Source: Phyllostachys edulis
Lineage: Eukaryota > Streptophyta > Magnoliopsida > Poales > Poaceae
NCBI GenBank assembly: GCA_036346405.1
Contig: CM070563.1
Span: forward strand, 18,705,022-18,769,021
Direction of reading: 5' to 3'
DNA length: 64,000 nt
Below the pieces are notes generated by a model. The model saw only the letters and a list, made by a program, of their open reading frames with translations, ran no database searches and was not told where the DNA came from. The position numbers and the translations under genes were made by a program. Every line of letters begins with the position of its first letter. Position 1 is the stretch's first letter. Below are positions 24,482-36,863 of the stretch, piece by piece.

Positions 24482-27069
24482 CTCAATTTCCAAATTCATA
24501 ATCTCCTCGGGTGTCCAATACTCTATATGATCTGTGATACCTGGAGCACGATGAACATATTCCTCCCATGGAGGATCTACAAGAATAACATCAAACTTTG
24601 TGCCAAAAAATTCTAGGGAAGTGTATGTTCCTTCAGGTCACACTTGTAGTACATTGGTGCCGAAGCTGAGTTAGAAACAATCTCATCTTTCCTCTGTATG
24701 AGTTCTCTAAGCTTAGGATAGTCCTCCACTACACTTGTAAGCTCCAGTTCTCTAATGAAATTCTGAGGTCGCATGCCAGTGTCCACAAAGTTCTGTGAGT
24801 AATCATTTTGTTCACCCCTTGAAGGAGCTTTTCCAGCAGGCCCACTGTTCCGCTGTGGTGTCCAACCTGCAGGTGGTTTATCATGCATCATTTGACGACC
24901 TGGAGTAGCTATTGGACTGAAACCAGATCCTGATGCATTAGTTGGAGCCCCTCTGCCTGTGCCTGTTTGATTTAAGTGAATGTTCTGGTTTGGGCCAGCC
25001 CCCCCACTGGGAGTGAAGCTAGGGCCAGCTACTGGGGGAGGGATAGGAAGGTTGGGTGGAACAGCAAGCATATTCACATCGACACCCCGTGCTCCAGGCC
25101 AAACAAGAGGCCCCGGAAATGGTGGCATGAAAATACCAGGTCCAAGAGGACCAGGAGTCCAGGACAATGGGACATGCCTGGCCCCATCGGTTGCAATGGA
25201 CCTGGTGGCAAACCAAGCGGTCCAAATGGTGGAGGCGGCATCATAGGCACTGGAACTCCCATTCTCTGAGGGTCTCTTACATTCGGCCTCCCCCTTGGCC
25301 CTCTAGAGGGTCTACCACCTTTTGGCCCTTGCTGAGGAATTGGAGAAATCATGCTGCCGCTACTACTTTGACCTGCTCCTGAAATATTGGATGTCATTGC
25401 TCCTTTCAATCCTCCTCTCCCAGTTTGAGAATCAGTAGGATTTTTGCCAGTATTCTGATCCATATTTTGAGGATCATCATAGTATCTCTCCTGTGAATCC
25501 TCACCATTTCCATAATTTCTTTTGTTCTCCTCAGGTGGATTATTTGTCCCAGGCGTTAAATCCTGATGGGATCCCATTTCGGTTCTTTTCCCAGAAACAG
25601 AGCTCTCCATTCCAAAATCAAGATTCCTGTTAGGCCGTATTTCTATTGAATCAGAACTGTCGTATCGATTTCCATATGATGAAGGGCATTTACTGCTCTC
25701 ATATCTGCCCCTGGAATCTTTCCTGTACCCAGACCGGCCATGGAAATTTCCACCATCTAACCTTTCCTGGCCATGCCTCCATTCTGTAACAGTGTCATAG
25801 TCATTTGCCTCCTTTGAATCTGGCCTTTGACGATTCCTCCAGTACTCTTTAGATCCTTCCAACTTTCTATTTCTGTCCCTTCCCCTATATGATTTATAAT
25901 CTCCATGAGAATCCTCCCTTGTTTTCACCTTCATGCTTATGCTTCTTTCATTATCTGAGTCCGAATGACCTCGATCACCCCCATCCTTCTCTCTGTGATA
26001 CTTCTTATCATGTCTAGCTTCTTTATTGCTTCCATCCCTCAACGGTGCACACCCATCCTCATCCAAACAAGGCAACTTATCTTTCGTTTCCACCTTATTG
26101 TTCTTTTCATGTGTACATTCCACTTGATGCCTAAGTTTATCATTGTTCTCTTCAGGCTTGGCACTGTGATTCGAGGTACTTTGTCCAATATCGTCAACAG
26201 AACCAGCTGGCTTCTCTTCGACCCTGCCATGCTTATCCTCTAGCCATATACGATCCAGTGTCACACCATGGATCAACTGACCGTCTATCTTGATCATTCT
26301 TTTCGATTCTGTCAGAGCACTTTCTCTTCTCAGTGTCTTCCCATATTTCACCTAATTCATTCCTGTCATCATGAGCCTCTCTTGCATTCCTGTGCCTACT
26401 CTGATCAGAAGAGGACCTACCATCTCTTGTATCAGCTCTATCAGAACCGGTTCCATCAGCTCTTCAGTTCGTATAAGCCTCATCCACTCTCCCCTGGTAA
26501 GACTTTTCCTCTTGGTCCCGGTGTCCTTGCTTGTCCCTACTGCTCTCTCTTCCCTCTCAACTCCGTATATCCTTCTCCTGCTGCCTCTCATACTGAACAT
26601 CATATGGTCCATCTGTCTTGCTTCTGCTTTTACTATGAGAAACATCATGACCAGAAGTTCTGGAGCTAGATCTTCTTGAAGAATCCCAATCGTTCTCATC
26701 TTCTCTTCTCCTCCTGCCACTATCCCCATCTCTATCCTTGTACCCATCAGACGATCTCCTCTCGATTCTCTCTTCTGGCCTTCTTGGAACCTTGGACACC
26801 CGTGATTCCCTTCTTACATCGTAGTCATCCTCGTCGCCACTGTAGGCTCGGCTTGAGCTTGTAACCGACTTCCTTCTCAGCTCGTTCCTATCAGCTGAAG
26901 TTCTCCTACCATCATCCGGCTCCTCAACTTCATCTGCATAGCTGTGCTTCCTCGACTTGCCAGACCGGTTCTTTCTGCCGTGAGCATCCTCTCGCTCTTC
27001 CGCTTCCTTCCCACTGCCCCTGGCATCCACATTGTCCTCGACATGTCTCTTGCTGCGACTCCTACCCAT
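24482..27069 (-). pseudogene. MTB: MTB exon 1: low-complexity N-terminus to the DPPW motif
   Basis: The chosen start is the ATG at 27069; an ATG four bases upstream opens a three-codon frame. The protein begins MGRSRSKRHVEDN and continues as an Arg/Ser/Asp/Glu-rich disordered tail typical of plant MTB. Two in-frame TGA codons 31 codons apart interrupt it. The frame then moves to the one used from about 26240 to 25160, and again to the one used down to 24613. Near 25160 an eight-base direct repeat (TCCTGGAC/TCCTGG) looks like a small duplication that caused the shift. At 24615-24613 a one-base loss turns the codons before EFFGTKFDVILVDPPW into a stop. The exon ends at GAG/GTTGTT (donor 24481-24480). 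Confidence 0.85.
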
Positions 27070-27323
27070 CCATCACAGAAGTTTTCTACAGCATGCACGG
27101 TAAGCATACCACAGCAGGAAAGCTGAGACCATCTCCAATGTTGTGTTTTAGACGGTTCAAATGAGGAGAGAGAAGACATTAAATCGATTTAATACATTGG
27201 AGAGATCGATTCCAAAAAAAAAATGCATAGAACCGGACTATACTTAGGAATCGATTCAAAGTATTAAACAACTCATATAAGTATTAAACAACTACATAGG
27301 AGAGAGTGCGGTTGAGAGAGGAT

Positions 27324-27715
27324 GTAATGATCTTATATCATTACAGGGTAAACACCGCTAGGAAGAAGGCCGGACGGCGTCGGCTTTGTAGGATGAGAGA
27401 TTAGACTATAGATTGGGATGATAGAATCTTGGGAGGGAGACTAGATTAATTTATCTTTCTTGCTTCCTTAATAATGGATACATACTATCTCTTTTATAGG
27501 GACGACCCGACTTGACCTCTAAGAAACAATCTCTATTTTTAAATAAACTTATCTCTATTAGATGGAATACATCTCTAAAAAAGTAAACCCAACTAATAAG
27601 AAAACTAACTATTCTATCTCTATTTTCTAACTACTAATGCACCCGTGGGCCCGGCATGAATAGTACGTGGTGCTACAGTATCTCATGTACTGTTCACAGA
27701 TGAACAGTGGTCTGG
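27324..27715. mobile_element. Unknown insertion in the outer MITE
   Basis: By comparison with the complete copy, about 390 bp here are foreign to the outer MITE. The block starts with a short palindrome (TAATGATCTTATATCATTA). No class could be assigned. Confidence 0.5.
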
Positions 27716-27751
27716 ATTATTTTGTGGTTTTTTAATGTAACGTGGGTCTCA

Positions 27752-28467
27752 GGTTACTCCCAATGGGCAGTATCTTAGTACATGAGGAGCGTTACGATAC
27801 TATCTTCCCAATGCATGGTTTCTTAGAGTATCTTTAGTGTATTGAACCGACGTCGATTCAAAGTCATGCCACATAAGCATTCTAGGAACCGAGCTTGTTT
27901 TTCTCCAATGTATTGAACCGATTCCAACTAATAACTAGGACCCACGTTTCATTAAAAAACCACAAAATAATAATATCCTCTCTCAACCGCACTCTCTCAT
28001 ATGTAGTTGTTTAATGCTTATATAAGTTGTTTAATGCTTTGAATCGATTTCTAAGTATGGTTCGGTTCCATGCATTTTTTTGTTGGAATCGACCCCTCCA
28101 ATGTATTGAATCGATTCAATGCCTTCTCTCTCCTCATTTGAACCGGCTAAAACACAACATTAGAGATGGTCTTATGGTGTAGTATCTTAGGCTGTTTCAT
28201 TTAATTACATGCATGATCTTTATTAGTATTTGAGCATTGTGGCTTATTTGTGGCATGTACTAAAGCAATACATATTTGTTGACACACACAAACGTAAATA
28301 CACAGGATCGATCACAATAAATTTTATGTGTTGGATTTTGAGACCGAACCGGTATCCAGATTAGATACTAGAGTACCCTCTCTCTTCATTAAGTATGGTG
28401 TCACATCATCATTTTACCTACATGGCAGGCTTAAGATACTAGCCAGGGTGGAGCACTGGGAGCAGCC
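27752..28467. mobile_element. Middle MITE (different family) inside the outer MITE
   Basis: Ends GGTTACTCCCAATGG and its partner, whose reverse complement is GGCTGCTCCCAGTG, are flanked by TCA (27749-27751) and TTA (28468-28470). This suggests another PIF/Harbinger-like element. It contains the inner MITE. Confidence 0.7.
27826..28171. mobile_element. Inner Tourist-like MITE, complete copy
   Basis: 346 bp with TTA on both sides (27823-27825, 28172-28174) and weak terminal inverted repeats GAGTATCTTTAGTGT / GACCATCTCTAATGT. It is the same family as the outer element, in opposite orientation. Confidence 0.82.
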
Positions 28468-28582
28468 TTAGTTATTAGTAGGAATCGGTTCAATACATTG
28501 GAGAAAACAAACTCAGTTCCTAAAATACTTATGTGACATAACTTTGAATCGACATCGGTTCAATACATTAAAGATGCTCTGA

Positions 28583-28979
28583 GGGTGATACTTTTCTGCA
28601 CAAAAGACACCTATATGGGTTCAATTTACAATATTATCAATAGAAGAGGCAATGTACAATGACAAGAGTGAGCATATTGTTGCTAGGAAAGTAAGAAGAA
28701 AGCACATCTCAAATTCCCAATCCTTGGGATTCCCAAAAAAAAACCTTAAACCTCGAGTAGTTATGGTTTTTATCACCAACAGAGACAACAAGAATCGATG
28801 CTCTCTTCGGTACCAGCACCGCATCACACATCTAGTAACCTCAGTATTTAAGTAACCACCGATATCGAACCACTGAACTACCGTACCGGCCTTTGCCTGA
28901 ATTGAGCAAGATTAAGGAAAAAGAATTGGAAAGCTAGTGCTTTACCAATCTAGTTGCGGAGACAGAAATCATAATAGTG
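28583..28979. other. Intergenic, nothing recognised
   Basis: AT-rich stretch between the MITE nest and the GC-rich block. No gene was seen. Confidence 0.5.
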
Positions 28980-29500
28980 AGGGGGAGCCACTGCCGTACC
29001 TCTGGACTTGCCGAAGCACTGAAGCCGCGGTGCCTGAGCCTGCCCCGTGGGGCGAGTGACCGTACAGGGTTGCTGCCCACTGGCGCGCCCGACGCGCAAC
29101 CCGGTGGCGCCGGGCCAACCGCGGTGGACTGAGGCTCCCGAGCGAGGGGGGTTGGTCCGGGAGGGGCGCGCGGCGTGCGTTCGCGGCCTGCGGGAGAAGG
29201 GAAGGGAGACGAGGGCCGAGGGGCGTGCGCGCGTGCGCCGGAGGAGAGACGCGCGAGAGGGGGAGGAGAGAGAACTAGGGTTGGAATGCCGTGCGGCGGG
29301 ACAGGACGGGACCGGGGCGGGCCGGTGGCTGCTGCCTACTGTTGCGGTGGTGCGACACGGTCACATACGGCTCGGGTTGGTAGAGACTAGAGAGAGAGCT
29401 GGGATCCAGCCGAAAATGCCTATCCGGCCGTGTCCGTGAGACCGCGTGCCTGCCGCGCGCTAGGCACGACCGCGCGGCCGCGGGCGGGAGCGTGTCGCGC
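28980..29500. other. GC-rich, CpG-dense block
   Basis: Strongly G+C-rich with many CG dinucleotides; overlapping frames on both strands are low-complexity Arg/Gly-rich. It may be an old promoter, first exon or element interior. I cannot tell. Confidence 0.35.
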
Positions 29501-29573
29501 GCGTTGGTGGTTTTGTGCCGCGGGGGTGTTTGCATGAGAACTCGGACGCAGGTGCATTTTTGTGCACTCGGCC

Positions 29574-30168
29574 GCGCGGGATTTTTGTTTTAATTTGGTC
29601 GTACTGTCACTTTAATTATAAAAATAGCTCTCTTATCAGGAAAATTACAAATTTGGTTCCTCTACCGAGCGTAGAAGTACCGAAGCCCAACACGTGGCAC
29701 TTTCCGCGCTTTGGACACAAGCCCGAACGCCTTCCGCGCCACTGGAGAGCGAAAGGGAGCTAGCGTCTTTCCGCCCGACCGGAGCGTGGCGGGGAGTGAA
29801 ATCAGACAGCGTGACATTAATTCTGGAGATAGAAAAAAATTATCAGTTGCTTGCTTTTTGATTCACGGACATTAATTTTGGAGAGAGAATTTCTATTGCT
29901 TTTTTATTCATGGTTCCTTCCCGCACTCCGGTGGCGCGGAACCGGGCTAAGCCCTTGACATTCCGCGCCGTGCCCTGGTTCCCGCGCTCGTCCGTCTTCC
30001 TTGTCTAGCACCGTCGTTACGCGACCCCCGAGCGCAGGAAGTGCCACGCGTCAGACTCGGTACTTCCGCGCTCGGCAGTAGGCCAAATTTGCAATTTTCA
30101 TGACAAGAGAGCTATTTTTGTAATTAAGGTGGCAGCATGAGGCCAAATTAAAAAAAAAATCCCGCGTG
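29574..30168. mobile_element. Fold-back element with arms of about 140 bp
   Basis: The left arm 29574-29710 and the right arm 30030-30168 are inverted copies. Both carry AAAATAGCTCTCTT, a GAAGTACCGA segment and a CACGCGTGGCAC/CACGTGGCAC segment. The 320-bp centre holds a tandem pair built on GACATTAATT(C/T)TGGAGA. No clean target duplication was found. Confidence 0.65.
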
Positions 30169-30998
30169 GGAGGAGTCGCGTGCTGTGGAGCTTGTGTCAG
30201 GCAAAAAGTGATTCCCGCACTATACGAGATTTCGATGTTTTTTCCGAGTTCTCGGCTCATTTGGTCTGTTTTGGTGACGAAATAGCAAATATAGACGAAA
30301 TAACAAAAATGTCAACACAAATGGATAGTCAGACGATATGTGTCATATGTAGTGCCCTGGAGCACCCCAGGTCCTATAGCTCCTGAAGCCCAATTTAGTC
30401 CGACGTTTGAACGGATCTAGACACTACAGAAAAACTCTGGCCAGGCAGGTCGTCTGCAGGACGCGATCCAAACAATGAGCGTGAGGATGGGTTGGGCGAT
30501 GTTGTGTGGGCTCACCGGCGAACGATGGAGGACCATGTTCTCGTGACCATGAGGGTCCCAAGTAAGTCATGATGGGTTTTCCAGAAGTAACTTTAAGATT
30601 CCTAGATTAATCTTTCTAGTTTTGTTTTTCTCTGGTGAATTTTTAGCCGGATTTTATTTTCCCACGATGGGTTACATCAGATTGACTCATCTGAACGACG
30701 ATGGCGATGTCTACGTCAAAAATCGACACCAGGTCGAAAAGGGTGCAAATAAATCACCTCTGATTTTCTTCCGACGAACAACACTACTACCGAGAAGTAG
30801 GTCCTACACATCAGTGGAGATCATTGACAATCTACTTTCCATTGTTGTGTTTGTTAGCAATCAAGACATCGTTGCAAGATACGAAGTCGATGTGAGGAAG
30901 ATAAAGAAGTCTAACACGTTCATCGACCCAAGGGCTTGATGGCGACATGTTGTTCGTCCACAATTTTCAATGTAAAAGTTGAGAGCTCATGTACTTTA
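30169..30998. other. Intergenic, nothing firmly recognised
   Basis: A plus-strand frame at 30622-30939 encodes 105 residues with no known motif. I would not call it a gene on length alone. Confidence 0.4.
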
Positions 30999-31454
30999 TG
31001 TTAGAGTGATCTCAGGCATTTGGCCCAACGGCCAAATGCCACCCTTTGATCAAGGCTACGATCGGGGCGCCCAATGAATTGGTCAGTGGGCCCTGTCGCC
31101 AGCGCCATATAAAAGAGAGGTGGGGGCTGGGGCGGCACATAAGACGACGTTCACCGTGCCGCCACAAACCCCACCGACAAAACCCTAGATCCGATCTAAG
31201 AGGGGCGCTCCAGCGACGGGAAGCACCACCGCCAGATCGCCGCCGACACACGCCCGCCGAGGAGCCCCACACCTCTTCTCCGACTGTCAGTCTGTCGGCG
31301 CAGATTTCACCGAAGCGTACCGCGATGGCCAACTCCTCCTCCTCCGCGTCGGACGGTTAGTTCCTTCTCTCCTCTCGGTATTACCTCAAGAACTCGAACT
31401 CAGAATGAAACCCCGCTAGATCTAACCTAGGAGATCCTAAAAGCTATCCTAACA
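30999..31454 (+). repeat. Copia-4 5-prime LTR
   Basis: 456 bp, with a TATA-like CATATAAAAGAG near 31107. Confidence 0.9.
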
Positions 31455-32729
31455 ATGGTATCGAGCACCTAGGCGAGATCTTAGATGGGGAAAAGAGAAA
31501 GAAAGAAAGAACAGAGAAGGGAAACTCTAGATCTGAAAAGAAAGAACTCACCGGTTTGCTGTCGCCGGGCCGCCGTCGTCCGGGCGTCGCGGGAGATCGG
31601 CCGAGCCGCTGGCTCGCCGGCGCTCCACGACGGGCCACCGCCGACGACGGACAGATCCGAGAGCCTGCGGAGGGCGCCGACATCGGAGCCGCTGACGGCG
31701 CGCTCCCTCTCGGGGAGCGCGCGCCGCCGGCGAGGGCCCATGGCGGCGCGGTCTTCTTCCCTTCTCCGGGCGTGGGCGATGTCGCCGCCGCCGCCATCGC
31801 CGCTTCGCTTCGGGTGCGAGAGAGAGGAGAGGCGAAATGATCTAGGGTTTTGGCGTCCGTCATGGCGTTTTGTTCGGGCGACTTTCGCTCGTATGCCGTC
31901 GGATGGCGACGACGCAGACAGATGGAGACGAGCGCGTCGTTGCCGCCCAAAGCGGCGAGAGAAATCACTACCAGCCCAGTTATGCAGCGAGCACGCCGCC
32001 GCAGGAGGAGAGCCGTCGGATGCGAATCCGACGGTGACGACGGGCGCGGAGCGAAGCGTGAGGCTGCGCCAAGACGCGTGAGGCAGCAGCTAGCACCGCA
32101 TGAAATGGGCCAAGGGAGAGCAGCGTCGCGGCGCCGGTTGGTTGGGCAGCACGTGGGCGAGCCGAACAGTCGAAATACTGCTTGCACAAGGAATCCGAAA
32201 TTGAATTTAATTGAGCGCGCGCTCGGAGGGGCGCCGATCCAGCCCTAAGCCTCCGGCGACGGGCCTCCGCTACGCTCCGTCCAGAAGCTGGCCTAATTGA
32301 TGAATAGAATTTGATTCAAATCTCTGCAATTTTTTTTTTGCACCAACGTGTTAATTTTTCAGAGATTACATGTATGCGATATAATGCTTCGAATAATGAA
32401 TTATTTTTAGAATAATTACGCTTTCATTGTAAAAGTTAATGTTTGATTACTCTTTCAATTAAATTCAACCAACGGAGAATTTAATTTTTGAGAATTGTTG
32501 TGAATTATGATATTGTTATTTTCGACCAACGTTGATAATAACAAGATTATAATTTCTAATTGATGTTTTTATGCATTATTTCTATTTACGCTAACGGTGA
32601 TGTAGATTTAATGTATAGATAAAATTGATTTAATTGTATGTCGTATTTTGACCAACGTCGGAAATAAGGCATATAATTTTCCTGTTACGTTCTCACTTTA
32701 TTTGAACTAAATTTTCAGGCGGATACAAC
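31455..32729 (+). other. Copia-4 leader
   Basis: Untranslated leader between the primer site and gag. The first 750 bp is GC-rich; the rest is AT-rich with a repeated ACCAACG motif (about 32343, 32470, 32524, 32652). The long minus-strand frame in it is compositional. Confidence 0.6.
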
Positions 32730-34330
32730 TTGATGGGTTGTATCAGAGAGATCCCCACTCTCAAAGGAGATAATTATGGAGAGTGGAAGAAAAAGATAGA
32801 CTTAGCGTTTATCTTGGCTGAGGTGGACTGGGTCCTCACTACAGCACGACCCACTGAGCCTATGGCACCGGTGAGGGATCAAAATGAGGATGATATCGCT
32901 TGGCGAGAAAAGACGAGAGGATCAAGCTCCCTTACGGATGTCTTATGACCTTGAGCATAAGAATGGACCACACCAACAAGAAATGTATGGTCGTGATAAA
33001 GAACACGATTGAGCTCGCAATTGTGGGCTCAATCAGAATGTGACACTTGCACAGAATACCTTGAGAAAATAAAGAGTCGGTTCTTCGCTCTTCAAAGACA
33101 TATGCTACACAACCGATTAAGCGACTTGTGAGAAAGGTACTCTGGTGGTGGCAGTGGCATAAGAGAACACATACTAAGGATGAGCAACTTGGCATCCAAG
33201 CTTAAACCAATGGATTTGGCTCTCAAGGATGAGTTCCTTATTCATTTGATTTTTGCTTCCTTGCCGGAAAAGTTTGACACCTTTGTTGTCAACTACAACA
33301 TGCAGCCCGAGAAATGGGACTTAGAAAAGTGCATAGCTATGTGTGTGCAAGAAGAGGAAAGATTTAAATCCTCACATGGTGGTTCTATCAACTATGTGAA
33401 GGACAACAAGAAAAAGAACTTCAACAGTAACTTCTCCTCAAAGAACAAGGGAAAAGCCCATGTCCATCAGCCTCAACAAAATAAGTTTGCAGTAGACAAA
33501 GATCAGTGTCTTCACTACAAGAAGACGGGACACTACAAGAAGAACTGTCCCGATTACTTAAAGATGATAATGGCAAAGAAAGGTGAGAACATTATTACCT
33601 TTATAAATGAATGCCTGTATGTGCAATATTCGAAATCCACTTGGTGGATTGACTCAGGAGCAACTGTTCATGTTGCTAATTCCTTACAGGGATTCCGTTC
33701 GACGAGGACTATGCAAAGAAACGAAAGATGCATTAAAGTTGCAAATGGAGTCCAAGCTGAAGTTGAAGCCGTTGGCGATCTTTCATTAGAGTTAGCTAAT
33801 GGCTCCAATCTTTACTTAGAGATGTCCTTTTGTTCCTCTTTACAGAGGAATTTGATTAGTGTTTCAAATTTGGACAAAGATGGTTATGATTGTAATTTTG
33901 GAAATGGCAAGTGTGAAATAATGTTTAATAAAGAATGTGTTGGCCTTGCCATCTTACAAAATGAGCTTTATTTGTTATCATTATGTGATGATGTGAATGT
34001 CGTATGCGATAAAGGGAACGTCGCGTGCGAGAAAGTGAATGAATCCTCGTCTACGAATGTAAACAGGAAACGAAAGAGAACTCTAGATGCGTCGTCGAAA
34101 TTATGGCACTGTCGTTTAGGCCATATTTCGAGGGGGAGAATAGAAAGACTAGTTAAGAATGAAATTCTTCCTCTATTAGAGTTCTCAGACTTAGAACAAT
34201 GTAGAGAATGCATTAAAGGAAAATATGTAAAGAAAATTAAGAAAGACGCCAAAAGAAGCACAGGAGTTCTACAAATTGTTCACACGACATTTGTGGTCCT
34301 TTTCCGTGAAAAGTGTGGATGGTTATGACT
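32730..34330 (+). pseudogene. Copia-4 gag, protease and GAG-pre-integrase
   Basis: Gag begins near 32730 with IREIPTLKGDNYGEWKKKID, breaks between 32946 and 33180, then runs open for 382 codons (33180-34328). That frame holds the gag helix region (LASLPEKFDTF-like), a zinc knuckle QCLHYKKTGHYKKNCPDYLK (first Cys replaced in part of the motif), the protease core WWIDSGATVHVANS, and the pre-integrase LWHCRLGHISRGRIERLVKN. It is a single polyprotein in the family, here cut by frame changes. Confidence 0.88.
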
Positions 34331-35150
34331 CGCTCATAACATTCACAGATGATTACTCCGTTTTGGATATATTTATCCAATCAAAGAAAGAAATGAAGCC
34401 TTGGATAAATTCAAGATATTTAAAATGAAATTGAAAACCAACACGATTTAAAGATTAAGATAGTCCGATCCGATCGTGGGGAGTACTACGATCGACATAC
34501 CCCATATGGACAAGTTCTGGACCTTTTGCAAGGTTTTTACAGAAAATGGTATAGTAGCCCAAGATTCTACACCCAAGAACCTCAACAAAATGAAGTAGCC
34601 GAAAGACGCAACCGTACTCGATGGATATGGTGCGAAGCATGATGAGCTATTCCACACCGCCATTGAGTCTATGGATGGAGGCGTTGAAAACCGCCATTCA
34701 TATTCTCAACAGAGTGCCTAGTAAGTCGGTGCCCAAAACACCGTGCGAGTTGTGGACGTGAAGAGTTCCTCATTAAACCACTTACGTGTGTGGGGAGTCT
34801 CGCCGAGGCTAAAGTATTTAACCCAAACCTTGGGAAGCTTGATCCCAAAAGCGATAAGTTGCCATTTCATTGGCTACCCCGAAAAGTCAAAAGGTTTTCG
34901 CTTTCTCCGTCCGCATGAGATATACAAAGTTTGTAGAAACGAGACACGCTGTCTTCTTAGAGGATGAAATGATGAGAGGAAGTATGGTAGCTCATGAGAT
35001 TGATCTTGAAGAGAAGCGGGTGTATCGCCCATTCGATGATTCAAGAGCCATTCTTCACACTACTGCTTGTCATTTGCCGCACCGAAAGCAAGACAGACTG
35101 CATGGTGCGGCACTGTTATTGTTCCTCCCGTGGCAACAATGAATGATAAT
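34331..35150 (+). pseudogene. Copia-4 integrase remains
   Basis: Frame-shifted pieces include TFTDDYS-like sequence, SDRGEYYDRHTPYG-like sequence and the downstream CHFIGYPEKSKGFRF and FVETRHAVFLEDEMMRGSMV. Stops are frequent. Confidence 0.75.
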
Positions 35151-35329
35151 GAGGAACCTGTTCTTGAATCCTATAGAACCTATTGCCACAGATGAGGGGA
35201 GCAACAAAGACCTTCAAATGAAGATGTACCAAATGAGGAGGCCCCGAGGAGGTCTCAAAGAGTAAGAAGATCGGCTATTTCGATGATTATCGATTTATCA
35301 TACTGAGGAATATCAAATGGAGGATGATC

Positions 35330-36863
35330 CCACCTCATTTGAAGAAGCCATGAAAGCGAAAATTCCTCAAAATGGCTTGAAGCCATGGAAGAGGAAATGA
35401 GGTCCATGAAGACTAATAAAGTCCGGGACTTGGAAATTATTCCTAAAGGAGCCAAAAGCAAGAGGGTCAGAATGGGTCTACAAGACAAAGCTTGACTCCC
35501 AAGGAATGTAGAAAGATACAAAGCGCGACTTGTGGCAAAAGGATTTACGCAAAGAGAAGGGATTGATTACAATGAGACCTTTTCTCCGGTCTCATGTAAA
35601 GATTCTTCGTAATCATAATGGCATTAGTAGCACATTATGATTTAGAGTTACATCGATGGATGTAAAGACGGCATTTCTTAATGGGGATTTGGAGGAAAAT
35701 GTTTACATGGCACAACCGAAAGGTTTTATCATGGAAGGAAATGAAAGAATGGGATGCCGCCTAAAGAAATCGATTTATGGGTTAAAGCAAGCTTCAAGAC
35801 AAGTGGTACTTGAAGTTTGACAAGACAATAAGAAAATTTGGGTTTAAAGAGAATGTAGAGGACAAGCGTGTTTATGCAAAGTTTAAAGATGGGAAGTTTA
35901 TCTTCCTAATCACAGATGTGGATGATATCCTCTTGGCTAGTAGTGATGTCGACTGCCATCGAGACAAAGAAGTTTTGTCCTCAAACTTTGATATGAAAGA
36001 TCTTGGTGAAGCTTCGTTCGTTCTAGGGATCGAAATTCACCGGATAGAAACAAAGGGATATTGGGACTATCACAAAAGACATACATAGAGAAAGTCTTAA
36101 AGAAATTTGGGATGCATAAATGTAGTCCTTCACCGCACCTATAGTCAAGGGCGACGATATGGGGATTTTCAATGCCCCAGAACCAAGATGAGATCGATCA
36201 AATGAAAGCGGTTCCATATGCTTCAAATTGTCGGAAGCTTACAAGATGCTCAAGTGTGCACACATACGACTTAGCATTTGTTACCGGGTTACTTGGCGAT
36301 TCGAGCAATCTCGAATAGAACATTGGAAATTGATAAAGAAAGTCTTGCGTTATTTGCAAGGAACAAAAGGCCTCATGATGACATACAGAAGATCCGATTC
36401 ACTCCATATAGTGGGGTATACAGATTCTGATTTTGCGGGAGATGATAGAAAGTCTACATCCGGATATGTGTTCACTCTCGCAGGAGGAGCTATATCGTGG
36501 AAAAGCTCAAAGCAAACCGTCACTACATCGTCCACAATGTATGCCGAGTTTGTAGCATGTTATGAGGCTACGGGGCAGGTGAACTGGCTAAAGAAGTTCA
36601 TACCCGGTTTGAAAGTGGTTGACGACATCAATAGACCACTTAAGTTGTACTGCGATAATGAACCCGCAGTAACGTATGCCCACAACAATAAGTCAAGTGG
36701 TGCTGCCAAACACATTGACATAAAGTACTATGTTGTGAAAGATAAAGTTCGGGATCAAATTATAAGTCTTGAGCATATAAGTACCATAAAGATGCTAGCG
36801 GATCCGCTTACTAAAGGCTTACCACCCAACATGTTCAAAGAACATGTAGCCAGATGGGTTTAA
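35330..36863 (+). pseudogene. Copia-4 reverse transcriptase and RNase H
   Basis: RT motifs SMDVKTAFLNGDLEENVYMA and YGLKQAS lie near 35655-35800, and DVDDILLASSDVDCH in 35810-36088. The frame 36228-36863 gives RNase H with GYTDSDFAGDDRKSTSGYVF and IDIKYYVVKDKV, ending near DPLTKGLPP. The RT has at least two frame breaks. Confidence 0.87.

Larger units (their letters stand above)
293..27069 (-). pseudogene. MTB: MTB (METTL14-type m6A methyltransferase subunit), six exons, broken frame
   Basis: Homologue of plant METHYLTRANSFERASE B, an MT-A70-family protein. With MTA it forms the nuclear complex that writes N6-methyladenosine on mRNA. I place exons at 27069-24482, 24384-24301, 23806-23702, 23619-23511, 949-798 and 703-293; all introns are GT-AG. 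The first exon encodes a long charged RS/RD-rich tail, a proline/glycine-rich stretch and the DPPW motif (codons 24577-24566). Later exons give the conserved methyltransferase fold, including FLWVGDSVGLEQGRQCLKKW and PEDMYRIIEHFALGRRRLEL. Lesions: in-frame TGA at 26559-26557 and 26466-26464, a frame change near 26290-26230, another near 25160, a frame change with TAG at 24615-24613, and TAG at 800-798 as the last codon of exon 5. Identity is firm. That it is a pseudogene rather than a badly sequenced gene is an inference. Confidence 0.9.
27127..28579. mobile_element. Outer Tourist-like MITE of a three-layer nest
   Basis: Ends GACCATCTCCAATGTTGTG (left) and CAATACATTAAAGATGCTC (right) are loose inverted repeats, flanked by TGA on both sides (27124-27126, 28580-28582), the 3-bp duplication of PIF/Harbinger MITEs. 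Its body can be aligned in reverse with the complete copy at 27826-28171. It is interrupted at 27324 and at 27752. It lies just upstream of the MTB start. Confidence 0.8.

Noticed and set aside
31444..32187. 247-codon minus-strand frame
   Set aside because: Lies antisense in the GC-rich leader of Copia-4. Compositional open frame.
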